NCBI GenBank assembly: GCA_021298215.1
Contig: JAJTEE010000010.1
Location: 1 to 51,864, forward strand
Reading direction: 5' to 3'
From: Alphaproteobacteria bacterium
GTDB lineage: Bacteria; Pseudomonadota; Alphaproteobacteria; Paracaedibacterales; CAITNM01
DNA length: 51,864 nt
The notes beneath the pieces were generated by a model. The model was not told where the DNA came from. It saw only the letters and a program-made list of their open reading frames with translations, and made no database searches. This document shows positions 32,653-40,544 of the stretch, piece after piece (position 1 is the first letter of the stretch; each line of letters starts with the position of its first letter). The position numbers and the translations under genes were made by a program.

Positions 32653-34320
32653 ATGAAACCTCGTCTTCTCTTTTTATGGATAGCAACATGCGCGGTGATT
32701 ATCGCCAACACTGTTAAAGTAGAGCTTTTAGCCCCCGAGCATTGTGCTAAGGGCAAAGTTCCATTTGTACTTGTTTTTACCATGCCCAAACATGCACATA
32801 TTTATAGCCCTAATGATAAAGATTCTCCAACGATCGTTGAATGGCAATTACCTCATGATGTGACACTCGATCACATAACATGGCCACCTATGAAAAGTTT
32901 GAAATTAAATGGATATGCGTTTGAAGCCTACGAAGGGAAAATTTACGTACACGGAAGTTTCAACGTCAACGATACAATGCAACTACAATTTGTGAAATCA
33001 AATATTAACTACGTTGTTTGCGATAAACTTTGCACACCTGAGAAAACGCAGCAAAATCTTAAACTTGCTAACGTTGCAGAATGGAATAATATTCCCAGGC
33101 CTCAAGAAAGCATAGAGTTATTTCCACCTCAAATGGGCATCATGTTTTTATTTGCCTTTATTGGAGGCCTCATTCTCAACCTAATGCCTTGCGTGTTGCC
33201 GATTTTATCATTAAAAATCATTAGTCTCACGCAGCATCACCAACCTAAAAAATTGCGCGCTAATGGTATATTTTTTACCATGGGAACGCTTGTAAGTTTT
33301 TGGATATTAGCAGGCATTTTGCAAGCTTTTAGAGCAGCAGGAAGCCAAGTGGGATGGGGATTTCAACTGCAATCATCAGCCGTTGTGATAGCTCTTATTT
33401 TTATCTTTTTTGTCTTTGCTTTGAATCTCTTTGGTGTGTTTGAAGTCGGCACGTCTCTTGCCCGATTTTCTTCCAAAAAAAGCAATGATGATTCTACACC
33501 CTTAGGGAGTTTTTTCCATGGCGTGCTAGCGTGCATCGTTGCAACCCCATGTTCTGCACCTTTCATGGGCGTGTCGGTAGGGTTTGCTTTAACGCAAAAT
33601 CCCATAGCCAGTCTTTTTATCTTTACAGGTTTAGCTCTTGGCTTAGCAGCTCCATATCTTCTGATTTGCTTAAATCCAAAATCAGCCAAATTTTTACCAA
33701 AACCAGGCGCGTGGATGCTCACCTTTAAAACCATTTTAGGCTTTGCCATGATAGCTTCAATGTTATGGCTTTTCCATGTGCTGGCAGATCAAGTCCCCAT
33801 AGCGACCCTACTAGAAGTGCTTGTTACTCTTTTAGTGGTAGCCATTGCATGTTGGGTAGGAGGCCATTGGGGAGGGCTGCACCGAGCAAAGTACGTACGC
33901 CTTTTTGTTGCTGGACTTGCTCTTGGCCTTATTTCAAGCGCCTACTTTTATGTGACTCGGCCTATCGAGGTATCCACGGAAGATACATGGATGGATTATG
34001 ATTCCACAACTATTGAAAAATTACGTAAAAAATCTCCGGTGCTCATTGATTTCACCGCAAAGTGGTGTATTACGTGTCAGGTCAATAAGCGCCTTGTCTT
34101 AAATACCGAAAAAGCGTATCAGCTCTTTAAACACAAGCATGTTCAGCTTATTAAGGCTGATTGGACAACCTACGATGCATCCATCACCAAAGCCTTAGAA
34201 AAGTATGGTAGAGGTAGCGTGCCTTTATACGTATTACTTTACCCAGATGGTCGTCACAAAGTACTTCCGGAGCTTCTCACCTTTAACATACTGCAAGAGG
34301 CCCTGGAAGATTTAGGGTAG
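32653..34320 (+). CDS. dsbD: Thiol:disulfide interchange protein DsbD
   Basis: 555 residues. N-terminal periplasmic domain (residues about 20-150) with the YVVCDKLCTPE cysteine pair, then a transmembrane core with MPCVLPILSLKI and ATPCSAPFMG carrying the electron-shuttling Cys, and a C-terminal thioredoxin domain with WCITCQVNKR (Cys472/475). It moves reducing power from cytoplasmic thioredoxin across the membrane to periplasmic isomerases or cytochrome maturation factors, fitting the many Cys-rich exported proteins here. The cox3 gene starts 17 bases after its stop, so the two are likely an operon. Confidence 0.92.
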   Translation: MKPRLLFLWIATCAVIIANTVKVELLAPEHCAKGKVPFVLVFTMPKHAHIYSPNDKDSPTIVEWQLPHDVTLDHITWPPMKSLKLNGYAFEAYEGKIYVHGSFNVNDTMQLQFVKSNINYVVCDKLCTPEKTQQNLKLANVAEWNNIPRPQESIELFPPQMGIMFLFAFIGGLILNLMPCVLPILSLKIISLTQHHQPKKLRANGIFFTMGTLVSFWILAGILQAFRAAGSQVGWGFQLQSSAVVIALIFIFFVFALNLFGVFEVGTSLARFSSKKSNDDSTPLGSFFHGVLACIVATPCSAPFMGVSVGFALTQNPIASLFIFTGLALGLAAPYLLICLNPKSAKFLPKPGAWMLTFKTILGFAMIASMLWLFHVLADQVPIATLLEVLVTLLVVAIACWVGGHWGGLHRAKYVRLFVAGLALGLISSAYFYVTRPIEVSTEDTWMDYDSTTIEKLRKKSPVLIDFTAKWCITCQVNKRLVLNTEKAYQLFKHKHVQLIKADWTTYDASITKALEKYGRGSVPLYVLLYPDGRHKVLPELLTFNILQEALEDLG

Positions 34321-34337
34321 GTGGATTATAAAAAGAG

Positions 34338-35132
34338 ATGAGTAGTTCAAAAAAACATCCCTATCATCTGGTGGATCCAAGCCCTTGGCCACTTATATCA
34401 TCATTGTCCATTTTTGTGTTAGCGGTAGGTGCTGTTTTACTTATGCATCATATTGATTGGTGGGTTTTTGCTATAGGCATCATTTTATTAATAGCTTGCG
34501 CACTGGGCTGGTGGCTTGATGTCATTAAAGAAAGTAATCAACCAGGTGTACACACCCCTCCGGTCCAACAGGGCTTAAAAATTGGCATGGCACTCTTTAT
34601 CGCCTCCGAAGTCATGCTTTTCGTCGCCTTTTTTTGGGGCTATTTCCATTCCAGCCTAAATCTTGCTGGACACATTGCTTTTCAATGGCCGCCTAAGGGC
34701 ATTATCCCCTTTGATCCAATGCAACTACCTTATTTAAATACACTCATTCTTCTATTATCAGGCACTGCTATTACCTGGGCGCATCACGAAATGCTCAAAG
34801 GAAATTTTTCCAAAGTTACCCAAGCTCTTATCATCACGGTGGGTCTTGGTCTTATTTTTTCAATGGTGCAAATTGTTGAATACGCTCATGCAGCGTTTGG
34901 CCTTAAAGATGGTATTTATCCATCTAATTTTTTTATGGCAACTGGCTTTCACGGAGCGCACGTCTTTATCGGCACCATCTTTTTATGCGTCTGCTTACTG
35001 CGTAACATGCGCCGCGAGTTTCAACCTAATCACCACGTCGGCTTCGAAGCTGCTGCCTGGTATTGGCATTTTGTCGATGTGGTATGGCTCTTTTTATTCG
35101 TCACCATCTATTGGAATAGTTATTCAAAATAG
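34338..35132 (+). CDS. ctaE: Cytochrome c oxidase subunit III (aa3 type)
   Basis: 264 residues, 7 transmembrane helices. Hallmarks: HPYHLVDPSPWPL at the start, LKIGMALFIASEVMLFVAFFWGYFHSS split over helix III (Glu in the membrane), TGFHGAHVFIGTIFL and AAWYWHFVDVVWLFLF at the end. Typical alphaproteobacterial/mitochondrial length. It works with subunits I and II, which are not in this window, so the oxidase genes are scattered. It follows dsbD closely. Confidence 0.95.
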   Translation: MSSSKKHPYHLVDPSPWPLISSLSIFVLAVGAVLLMHHIDWWVFAIGIILLIACALGWWLDVIKESNQPGVHTPPVQQGLKIGMALFIASEVMLFVAFFWGYFHSSLNLAGHIAFQWPPKGIIPFDPMQLPYLNTLILLLSGTAITWAHHEMLKGNFSKVTQALIITVGLGLIFSMVQIVEYAHAAFGLKDGIYPSNFFMATGFHGAHVFIGTIFLCVCLLRNMRREFQPNHHVGFEAAAWYWHFVDVVWLFLFVTIYWNSYSK

Positions 35133-36506
35133 CTAGTCTCTCCTCCCTGCGCGCCAATGCCCGCGCACGTAGGTGCCATTACTTCGGTAGTATCCTTGTA
35201 CAAAAACCGTTTTCTCAACCCCAGTTAACTCACTTACCTCTCCAAAAAACGAACCGTTTTCGGCGCGTTCAAGCTCACGGCTTTCTATTTTAAATTCTTT
35301 CAACGGCACATTTGAACTAGGTGGTGTAATGGTTCCCGATCTTCCTGCATCAATATTTTTTATTCGCTGTAATGAAAGCCATATAGGATCTGAATTTTCT
35401 GAAATAATATCTTTCGGCTTTAAATAAATGCGCGCAAGTTTTGGCATCGTTGCTTTAAAAATATCGATAAGGGACACGTCGGGTTGTGCAAATCTGCTTT
35501 CTCTCTTATCAAAAAGCGCTTCAATTTTATGTAATTTTCTATTGAGCGTTTTTATAGGTGAGCGGTCTCTAAATGCATTTAGTTCAGTTTTTAGACTGCC
35601 TTGTGTTAATTTGGAGAGCTCTAATAAATACTCACTATACTCGCCACATCGTTCTTCCCATGTACGAATATCCTTCATTAAGTTACGCCTTAATAAATGA
35701 GAATCAACTTTTTTGTTAAGCAATTCCCGGAAACAAAACAACGAACAATGCACTCTTGTTCGCATATTGCCATCTCTGTCTTTAACAATTTGCTTACAAA
35801 AATTGCGCTCATTATCAATAAATAAAAAGCGATGCATATCGCTGTTTGGCATTTTCCCTACCAAGCAGTTTTCTGGCCTGCAATCTTCGGGATTTGTTAA
35901 AAGACAAAAAAGTGCACCACGTTGAAAACTCTCTAAATGAAAAGAATATTTTTTGCAACGATTCGGGTTTTTCTCTGTCTCCGTTAAGATCGTTCCTAAA
36001 TTTTCTCCTTCCATAAATTGTGAAATGGAGAAAAGTTGTCCATTCATCAAAATAATGTCCGAAGCGGGCAGGGGAGAATTTCCTCGGTCACGTGGAAAAA
36101 GCACGCTATAAAAATCACCAACGGCAAGTTCGGTAACAGCATCCTCAGGATCTTTCTTAAAGCAAAGTTTTCTTTTGCCATTAAGTGAATAAAACCCGAC
36201 AATGCGAGTGCCACCATTTGCTTTATCTTCAGGCTCAAAAACCTGCCCATGCATCAGCCGATGATTGGGATCATAAATTTTATATTCCTTTGGCTTGTTA
36301 TTGCTGCCTCTAAGGTACACGGTGACAATTTGATCAGCTAGATAATTTTCTAATTGTATGTACTGCTCGGTATATGAACTATTACTTAGCCGTTTTGTGC
36401 AAATCGCTAAAAATGAATCCACATCCAAAAAGCGATCAGTGGTCGAGTTTATTGGCGTTTGCAAAAAGAGTACAAAAATTAGAAATACCTTGGCCCAGGG
36501 TTTCAT
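35133..36506 (-). CDS. Secreted protein with PI3/4-kinase-like (atypical kinase) core
   Basis: 457 residues; signal peptide FLIFVLFLQTPINS. The central part reads as a kinase fold: LCFKK (candidate ATP Lys, 117-118), TELAVGDFYSVLF (candidate helix-C Glu126), ISQFMEGENL as hinge (161-170), LLTNPEDCRPENCLV as catalytic loop (Asp208, Asn213) and FLFIDNERNF (Asp231) as the metal-binding DxG-like motif. This D..RPEN / IDN pair is the arrangement of PI3/4K-like and related atypical kinases rather than of bacterial Hanks kinases. The C-terminus ends VQGYYRSNGTYVRGHWR, a motif seen at the end of various exported proteins. A secreted kinase would act outside the cell, possibly on the host. Catalytic role is inferred. 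Confidence 0.6.
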   Translation of the reverse strand: MKPWAKVFLIFVLFLQTPINSTTDRFLDVDSFLAICTKRLSNSSYTEQYIQLENYLADQIVTVYLRGSNNKPKEYKIYDPNHRLMHGQVFEPEDKANGGTRIVGFYSLNGKRKLCFKKDPEDAVTELAVGDFYSVLFPRDRGNSPLPASDIILMNGQLFSISQFMEGENLGTILTETEKNPNRCKKYSFHLESFQRGALFCLLTNPEDCRPENCLVGKMPNSDMHRFLFIDNERNFCKQIVKDRDGNMRTRVHCSLFCFRELLNKKVDSHLLRRNLMKDIRTWEERCGEYSEYLLELSKLTQGSLKTELNAFRDRSPIKTLNRKLHKIEALFDKRESRFAQPDVSLIDIFKATMPKLARIYLKPKDIISENSDPIWLSLQRIKNIDAGRSGTITPPSSNVPLKEFKIESRELERAENGSFFGEVSELTGVEKTVFVQGYYRSNGTYVRGHWRAGRRD

Positions 36507-36600
36507 GGTGATTCTCTAGCAGCATTAATGGTATTATCCTGAATTTTTGAAGGGCGTTCTGTCAGCGTTAAAAAATATATTTATTTCACGTTATTGATAA

Positions 36601-36637
36601 TTTTAAAATACTGAGCCCTCATGCAGAGGACTCAGTT
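36601..36637 (-). terminator. Terminator-like hairpin after the 36648 gene
   Basis: Minus strand ACTGAGTCCTC and GAGGGCTCAGT pair with one mismatch around TGCAT, followed by ATTTTAAAATT. It lies about ten bases after the stop. Confidence 0.65.
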
Positions 36638-36647
36638 TATCTATTAA

Positions 36648-38012
36648 TTATGCTGTCGTATCTTCAAGAATTTTGAGAGTTTGCTGACTTGAATCATTGC
36701 CACCAGTGGCAGAAGGCTCATCACCTTCTTCCTCATCATCCATTTCTATTACTTTAGGCGATTGTGTCGGTACTACCGTTGGCAATTCACTCAGCTCTGC
36801 CAATGCGGACGATGCAAAAGTAATTCTCACTAATTCCTTTGCTCCTAACATTTTTCTCAAAAAGGTAGTGGTTTCAGTTCGAACGCCAGTCATATAATCT
36901 GAAGACATGTCGATACCCGTAGCAAAAGCAGCATCGTTAATAGTGGCAATTGTTCCCGGTGTTGCACCATCATTTTTTATTGTTAATTTTTGGGATACAA
37001 TAGACGCTGGCAAGCCTTTATGCATTGTGTAAACTTTGCTTGTTAAAACATTGATAGCGCTTGGATCAGTATTAAAAGCAAAGGGTACTGTAACTGTTGA
37101 TGGTTTAATTATTGTTCCAAAAAGCGAGTCAAAAATAGCATACGCTAGATTTTCTCTAGCACGGAGTTCTCTAAGCTGTAAGTCTTCTAATGCTCCTAGA
37201 GATGCTCTACTCCAAAAATTACTCCTTGCAGTAACTGCATCATCAATCATCTTAATTTTCCCTAAAATCGACTGCAAATACTCTCCAATAACTGGAACAA
37301 TTCCTTTGATATGCGGAATAGCATCTACTAAGAAACTAGCTCGCACAAGATTTTCACGAGTTTTGTCGTTACTTGCAATAGTGCGCACAGATATTAAAAG
37401 GCCATCTAATGCATTTAGTGATGTCTGAAGTCCTTCACGAGAAGCCAGTTGGCTACGTATCTGCAAAAGATACATTTGTTCAGCAAGAGGTAATTGACTA
37501 GTATAGGTGCCAGTAGCCAAGAATGCAGGAAGCGTTTCCACAGGACGTACATCTGCGGGCGTCTCTGGATTTAAAAATGCATGAATTTCTGGATCATTAA
37601 ATCGTTGCTGTTGACTTGCTAATGTCAGTCTCAATTCATCTAATGCGCTTTGTAATGTCGTTATTTCGCTGTTAGCCCTGAAATAACCCAGCTTTATGCC
37701 TTCACAAAAAGCTAATAAATTTTTTGTGTTAGGCTTTGCTTCTTTGCGTGCAGCCGCAAAAAAACTTGCATCGAACGGAGAGAGTAAAACTTGTTCTTGT
37801 AATGCTGTTCTGAGTGTACTGTGGTCGGTATTTGCTAATTTTTCTACATCACTAGCAAAAGTTTTTGCACCACTTTCTCCTGAGTAACGTCCACTCGAGT
37901 TACTTAACTCCTGAAAGGTATCTATGCTCACGCCTGATGCAGCCAAGCTTTGCAACTGCAAAACTCCACCTAGTAACAAAGCAATCGTTGTCATTCTTAA
38001 GGATGATTTCAT
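36648..38012 (-). CDS. Secreted helical protein, unknown (effector-like)
   Basis: 454 residues; signal peptide TTIALLLGGVLQLQSLAAS. Mature part is Ala/Leu-rich and mostly helical, with a beta-rich patch near 300-350 (STVTVPFAFNTDP) and an acidic tail (VIEMDDEEEGDEPS). AGGAG sits before the start. No motif recognised. It shares its orientation with the secreted kinase-like gene downstream and with the broken gene upstream, making a run of exported proteins. Confidence 0.7.
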   Translation of the reverse strand: MKSSLRMTTIALLLGGVLQLQSLAASGVSIDTFQELSNSSGRYSGESGAKTFASDVEKLANTDHSTLRTALQEQVLLSPFDASFFAAARKEAKPNTKNLLAFCEGIKLGYFRANSEITTLQSALDELRLTLASQQQRFNDPEIHAFLNPETPADVRPVETLPAFLATGTYTSQLPLAEQMYLLQIRSQLASREGLQTSLNALDGLLISVRTIASNDKTRENLVRASFLVDAIPHIKGIVPVIGEYLQSILGKIKMIDDAVTARSNFWSRASLGALEDLQLRELRARENLAYAIFDSLFGTIIKPSTVTVPFAFNTDPSAINVLTSKVYTMHKGLPASIVSQKLTIKNDGATPGTIATINDAAFATGIDMSSDYMTGVRTETTTFLRKMLGAKELVRITFASSALAELSELPTVVPTQSPKVIEMDDEEEGDEPSATGGNDSSQQTLKILEDTTA

Positions 38013-38102
38013 GTAGTAACTCCTGAGAAAAAATAGTGTTTACTCTATTAGTCTAGGACGTAATGAAAAAAGAAAGATAGAGGAAAAATTATACTAACTT
38101 CC

Positions 38103-38690
38103 CTATGTAAAATTTCCTTCGGCTTGAATGAAATTAAAATCTGTCGGCGTTTTCACCATAAATATAGGGCAGGTATCATGAAAATCTTTAAAATCCTCGA
38201 ATACTTCTTGTTGAGCAGCTGTAGATAACGCCGTCATCGCTCGGCATTGTTTACGCTCATTCACGCGCACAATAACATGTTCTTCATTTGGTGCTTGCAC
38301 ATAAAAGAATGCATTAGTTAGAGTTTTTTTCTCACCTGGTAAATACTGCTTAATTTCAGCAGGTTTTAACTGACGATAAGGTGGGACACCGGCCCTTCGA
38401 AGAGATTCCACAATTTCTTCAATAATTTCTTTAATAAGTAGTTCCTCATCAGTCCATCCTTCTTCAAATAACGCATAAATGGTATTGCCATTACGCAAAA
38501 GAAAATCGACATTTCTACCTTTCAAAGAAAAAAGGCGATCACTTGGTGCTAAAGTGAAATCTGAACCCTTGATTCTCAAAAGATGCACGCCATCTATATC
38601 AGTCAAGCGTGTCAGAGAATCTTTTCCTGTATCTAATTGATAAAGAATAGTGGGTATATAACCTGATGCACTGTCTGATTTTGCATCCAA
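38103..38690 (-). pseudogene. C-terminal part of a frameshifted exported protein
   Basis: 195 residues from a TTG, open in frame upstream to 38791 without an ATG. One extra A in the A7 tract at 38787-38793 would join it to the gene at 38771-39490, giving ..EGVKKSSAAIEPIILEPL.. and a 462-residue protein. The part downstream has NVDFLLRNGNTIYALFEEGW and VIVRVNERKQCR, strand-rich and without a known domain. Translation of this piece alone is doubtful unless slippage at the A tract or a TTG start is used. Confidence 0.55.
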
Positions 38691-38770
38691 ATTACTAATT
38701 CTTGAGAATAAGAACTCTACATTGATAGCTGAGGAAACAGCTATTGTTAACGGCTCTAAAATAATAGGTT

Positions 38771-39490
38771 CTATAGCAGCAGAACTTTTTTTACACCTTC
38801 TAGCTGCTGAACTGGTTCACTTGAAACCGGAGGCTTTTGCCTTTTAGGGCTGCGTTTTTTTGTTTTTTTCTTCTTTTTCTGAGGGTTTTTTATGAGGGAA
38901 CTTCTCTCCTTAGCATCATAAGCATCTTCAGCTTCATCATCTGGATCAACATGATCACTTAGCAAATTAGCTTCCTCAACATCCTTTTTATCTTCATGAT
39001 GAGAAACGGTTTCATCTTTGTCTCCAGTCCTACCTTCATCGTCCTCTTCATTAGGCTGGGCTGAGGCTGAAATAATAGCCGCATCGCGCATATTATCATG
39101 GTCTTCTTCTGTAAAAGAAGCACCTTGTGCTGGGCCAGCTAAAACAGCGGCACTAAGAGTTAAGGTTGATTCTTCTTCGCTTATATCAGTAATCTTGCTG
39201 CTTGTTACTTTTTGGGGTCGATGTTTTCTTCCTGTTCGAGAAGAGACGACGGTCCATTTTTTTTCAGCATGGGGCACAACTTTTGTCTCTTTCTTTTCTT
39301 TTTCAACAAGAGAAGCAACTTTTGGCCACGGTATTTTGCTGCCTACAGCTTTCCAAGGTTCAGCTTCTGTATATGCATTCCAATCAAAGGGATTTCCAGC
39401 AGCGCGCACCTTAAAAATTCCAGATATCAGAATAAGAAAAACGAAATATAATATTTTTTTACTTCCATTATTGATCATATGATTGCGCAA
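38771..39490 (-). CDS. N-terminal part of a frameshifted exported protein
   Basis: 239 residues as it stands; start may be the second Met (residue 5). Signal peptide ILYFVFLILISGIFKVRAA, then a low-complexity charged region (acidic DDEAEDAYDAKE and basic KKKKKTKKRSPKRQK). It stops just after an A7 tract (..EGVKKVLLL), which is where the downstream frame takes over. So the present product is probably shortened by a one-base deletion, or the full protein is made by slippage at A7. No ribosome-binding site is obvious. Confidence 0.6.
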   Translation of the reverse strand: MRNHMINNGSKKILYFVFLILISGIFKVRAAGNPFDWNAYTEAEPWKAVGSKIPWPKVASLVEKEKKETKVVPHAEKKWTVVSSRTGRKHRPQKVTSSKITDISEEESTLTLSAAVLAGPAQGASFTEEDHDNMRDAAIISASAQPNEEDDEGRTGDKDETVSHHEDKKDVEEANLLSDHVDPDDEAEDAYDAKERSSLIKNPQKKKKKTKKRSPKRQKPPVSSEPVQQLEGVKKVLLL

Positions 39491-39816
39491 TTATTGGTCA
39501 CAGGGATTCTATAGTAAACATAGAAAAAAGCATAGAGTTTTATAACTGTTTAGTTTTTTCTTAAAATCTTTATTCGATGCCGAATGTTGAATTAAGGGTT
39601 ATTTTTTTCTTAATTTAAAAGAAAAACTTTTAATAAACTTTGATTAAAAGTCTTGATAACACAATATTTTTGGACAAAATCACAATAAAAGTGACAAAAA
39701 TGTGTCATGTTCACCTATTTTTTCTAGGTAATACCTAAAAAACCTCTTGACCGCCAAATAAAACCGCCCCTATCATGGTTATGTAATTAACTTAATCTAA
39801 CGTAGGAGTGGGTTCC
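39491..39816. other. Gene-free interval before the HU gene
   Basis: AT-rich. The right part holds the HU promoter (39747-39776) and AGGAG; the left part has a 10-base A/T palindrome-like TTTTTCTTAA..TTAAAAGAAAAA and the pair GTGACAAAAATGTGTCAT (39690-39707), an imperfect operator-like dyad. I see no ORF. Confidence 0.6.
39747..39776 (+). promoter_or_regulatory. Sigma70-type promoter of the HU gene
   Basis: TTGACC, 18 bases, TATCAT, about 40 bases before the start codon. No other gene is nearby on this strand. Confidence 0.6.
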
Positions 39817-40092
39817 GTGAATAAAAGTGATCTAGTAAGCAGCGTTGCAAAAGCATCTGGTTTAACTAAAGCTGATGCAGAGCGCGCAATCGACGCAACT
39901 TTTCAAACAATTACAAAGTCTCTTAAAAAAGGTGACGATGTTCGTTTGATCGGTTTTGGTACGTTTGCAACTGCAAATCGTAAAGCAACTGAAGGACGCA
40001 ATCCTCGCACTGGCGCGAAGATTAAAATCCCAGCAAAGCGCCTACCAAAATTCCGCGCTGGAAAGCAATTGAAAGAAGCAGTTGAAAAATAA
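39817..40092 (+). CDS. hup: DNA-binding protein HU
   Basis: 91 residues. Start taken as GTG at 39817 (VNKSDLVSSVAKASGLTKAD), with GGAG eight bases upstream; the longer reading from GTG 39808 adds three residues and overlaps that site. The family signature GFGTFATANRKATEGRNPRTG is complete, with DNA-contacting arm residues RNPRTGAKIKIPA and a C-terminal helix KLPKFRAGKQLKEAV-like end. It packages DNA and helps initiation at origins. It has its own promoter and a perfect terminator. Confidence 0.97.
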   Translation: MNKSDLVSSVAKASGLTKADAERAIDATFQTITKSLKKGDDVRLIGFGTFATANRKATEGRNPRTGAKIKIPAKRLPKFRAGKQLKEAVEK

Positions 40093-40111
40093 TCTGCTTT
40101 TTGCTAAGACT

Positions 40112-40142
40112 AGGCATGGTTCATCGAACCATGCCTTTTTTA
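40112..40142 (+). terminator. Intrinsic terminator of the HU gene
   Basis: AGGCATGGTTC and GAACCATGCCT pair perfectly (11 bp) around ATC, followed by T6. It ends four bases before the tRNA begins. Confidence 0.95.
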
Positions 40143-40145
40143 AAT

Positions 40146-40220
40146 GGGTGATTAGCTCAGCGGTAGAGCGTCTCGTTTACACCGAGAGGGTCGGAGGTTC
40201 AATCCCTTCATCACCCACCA
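40146..40220 (+). tRNA. trnV: tRNA-Val (anticodon UAC)
   Basis: 75 bases including an encoded CCA. Acceptor GGGTGAT/ATCACCC, D arm GCTC..GAGC, anticodon stem TCTCG/CGAGA with loop TTTACAC (anticodon TAC), T arm GGAGG TTCAATC CCTTC. All stems pair with only one G-U. It lies right after the HU terminator, so it is probably made from its own promoter, for which I see only weak elements overlapping the HU 3' end. Confidence 0.97.
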
Positions 40221-40342
40221 TTCTTCTCCTTATTCTATTTCTATCCCTTTCAGCTTGCGGGCGAAAAGGTAAGCTTGAACCAGATGAAAAAGACTCGTAT
40301 CCTAGACAATATCCAGTATTTGTCGAAGATACCCTTAAGTGA
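40220..40342 (+). pseudogene. LptM-like small lipoprotein, start codon missing or non-standard
   Basis: Reading in the frame ILLLILFLSLSACGRKGKLE, then P....YPRQYP, this is the short lipoprotein found in many alphaproteobacteria (LptM/YifL type: lipobox LSAC, then GxKGxLE and YPRxYP). In other genomes it usually lies before lysA. Here no ATG, GTG or TTG stands before the signal peptide: the first possible start is ATT, whose A is the last base of the tRNA's CCA. Either the gene uses ATT or its front was lost where the tRNA now stands. Stop TGA at 40340-40342. Confidence 0.55.
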
Positions 40343-40363
40343 AATTTGTAACTTTCATACAGC

Positions 40364-40440
40364 CGTCATCCCAGCAGATAAAATCTGCGTGGAATCCAGT
40401 GAAAGACGTCCCGTTGAAAAACGGGATCCAGTCGAATAAT
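40364..40440. repeat. REP-like element, compound
   Basis: GTCATCCC, GTGGAATCCAGTGAAAG, CGTCCCGTTGAAAAACGGGA and GATCCAG, with CCCGTT..AACGGG as a hairpin. A further GCTGGATTCTATGAAAG copy follows at about 40456. Same family as 18.5 and 20.5 kb. Confidence 0.65.
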
Positions 40441-40544
40441 ATCAATATTATAAAGCTGGATTCTATGAAAGCTGTGCTTTCTTGGAAGACAAGCTCTAAG
40501 AGTCAATTGTCTTATTTTTTAGATTCTTTTGCGTAGGAGCTAAA

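Noticed and set aside
33363..33749. 128-residue minus-strand ORF inside dsbD
   Set aside because: Shadow of the membrane-spanning dsbD core; basic, low-information product without a start signal.
34338..35132. Stand-alone cox3 as sign of horizontal transfer
   Set aside because: Oxidase genes are often scattered in rickettsia-like bacteria; sequence looks ordinary alphaproteobacterial.
39018..39482. 154-residue plus-strand Ser-rich ORF
   Set aside because: Antisense of the acidic/basic low-complexity region of the 38771-39490 gene; no start signal.
40339..40536. 65-residue ORF after the lipoprotein remnant
   Set aside because: It consists of REP-like element sequence and has no ribosome-binding site or domain.
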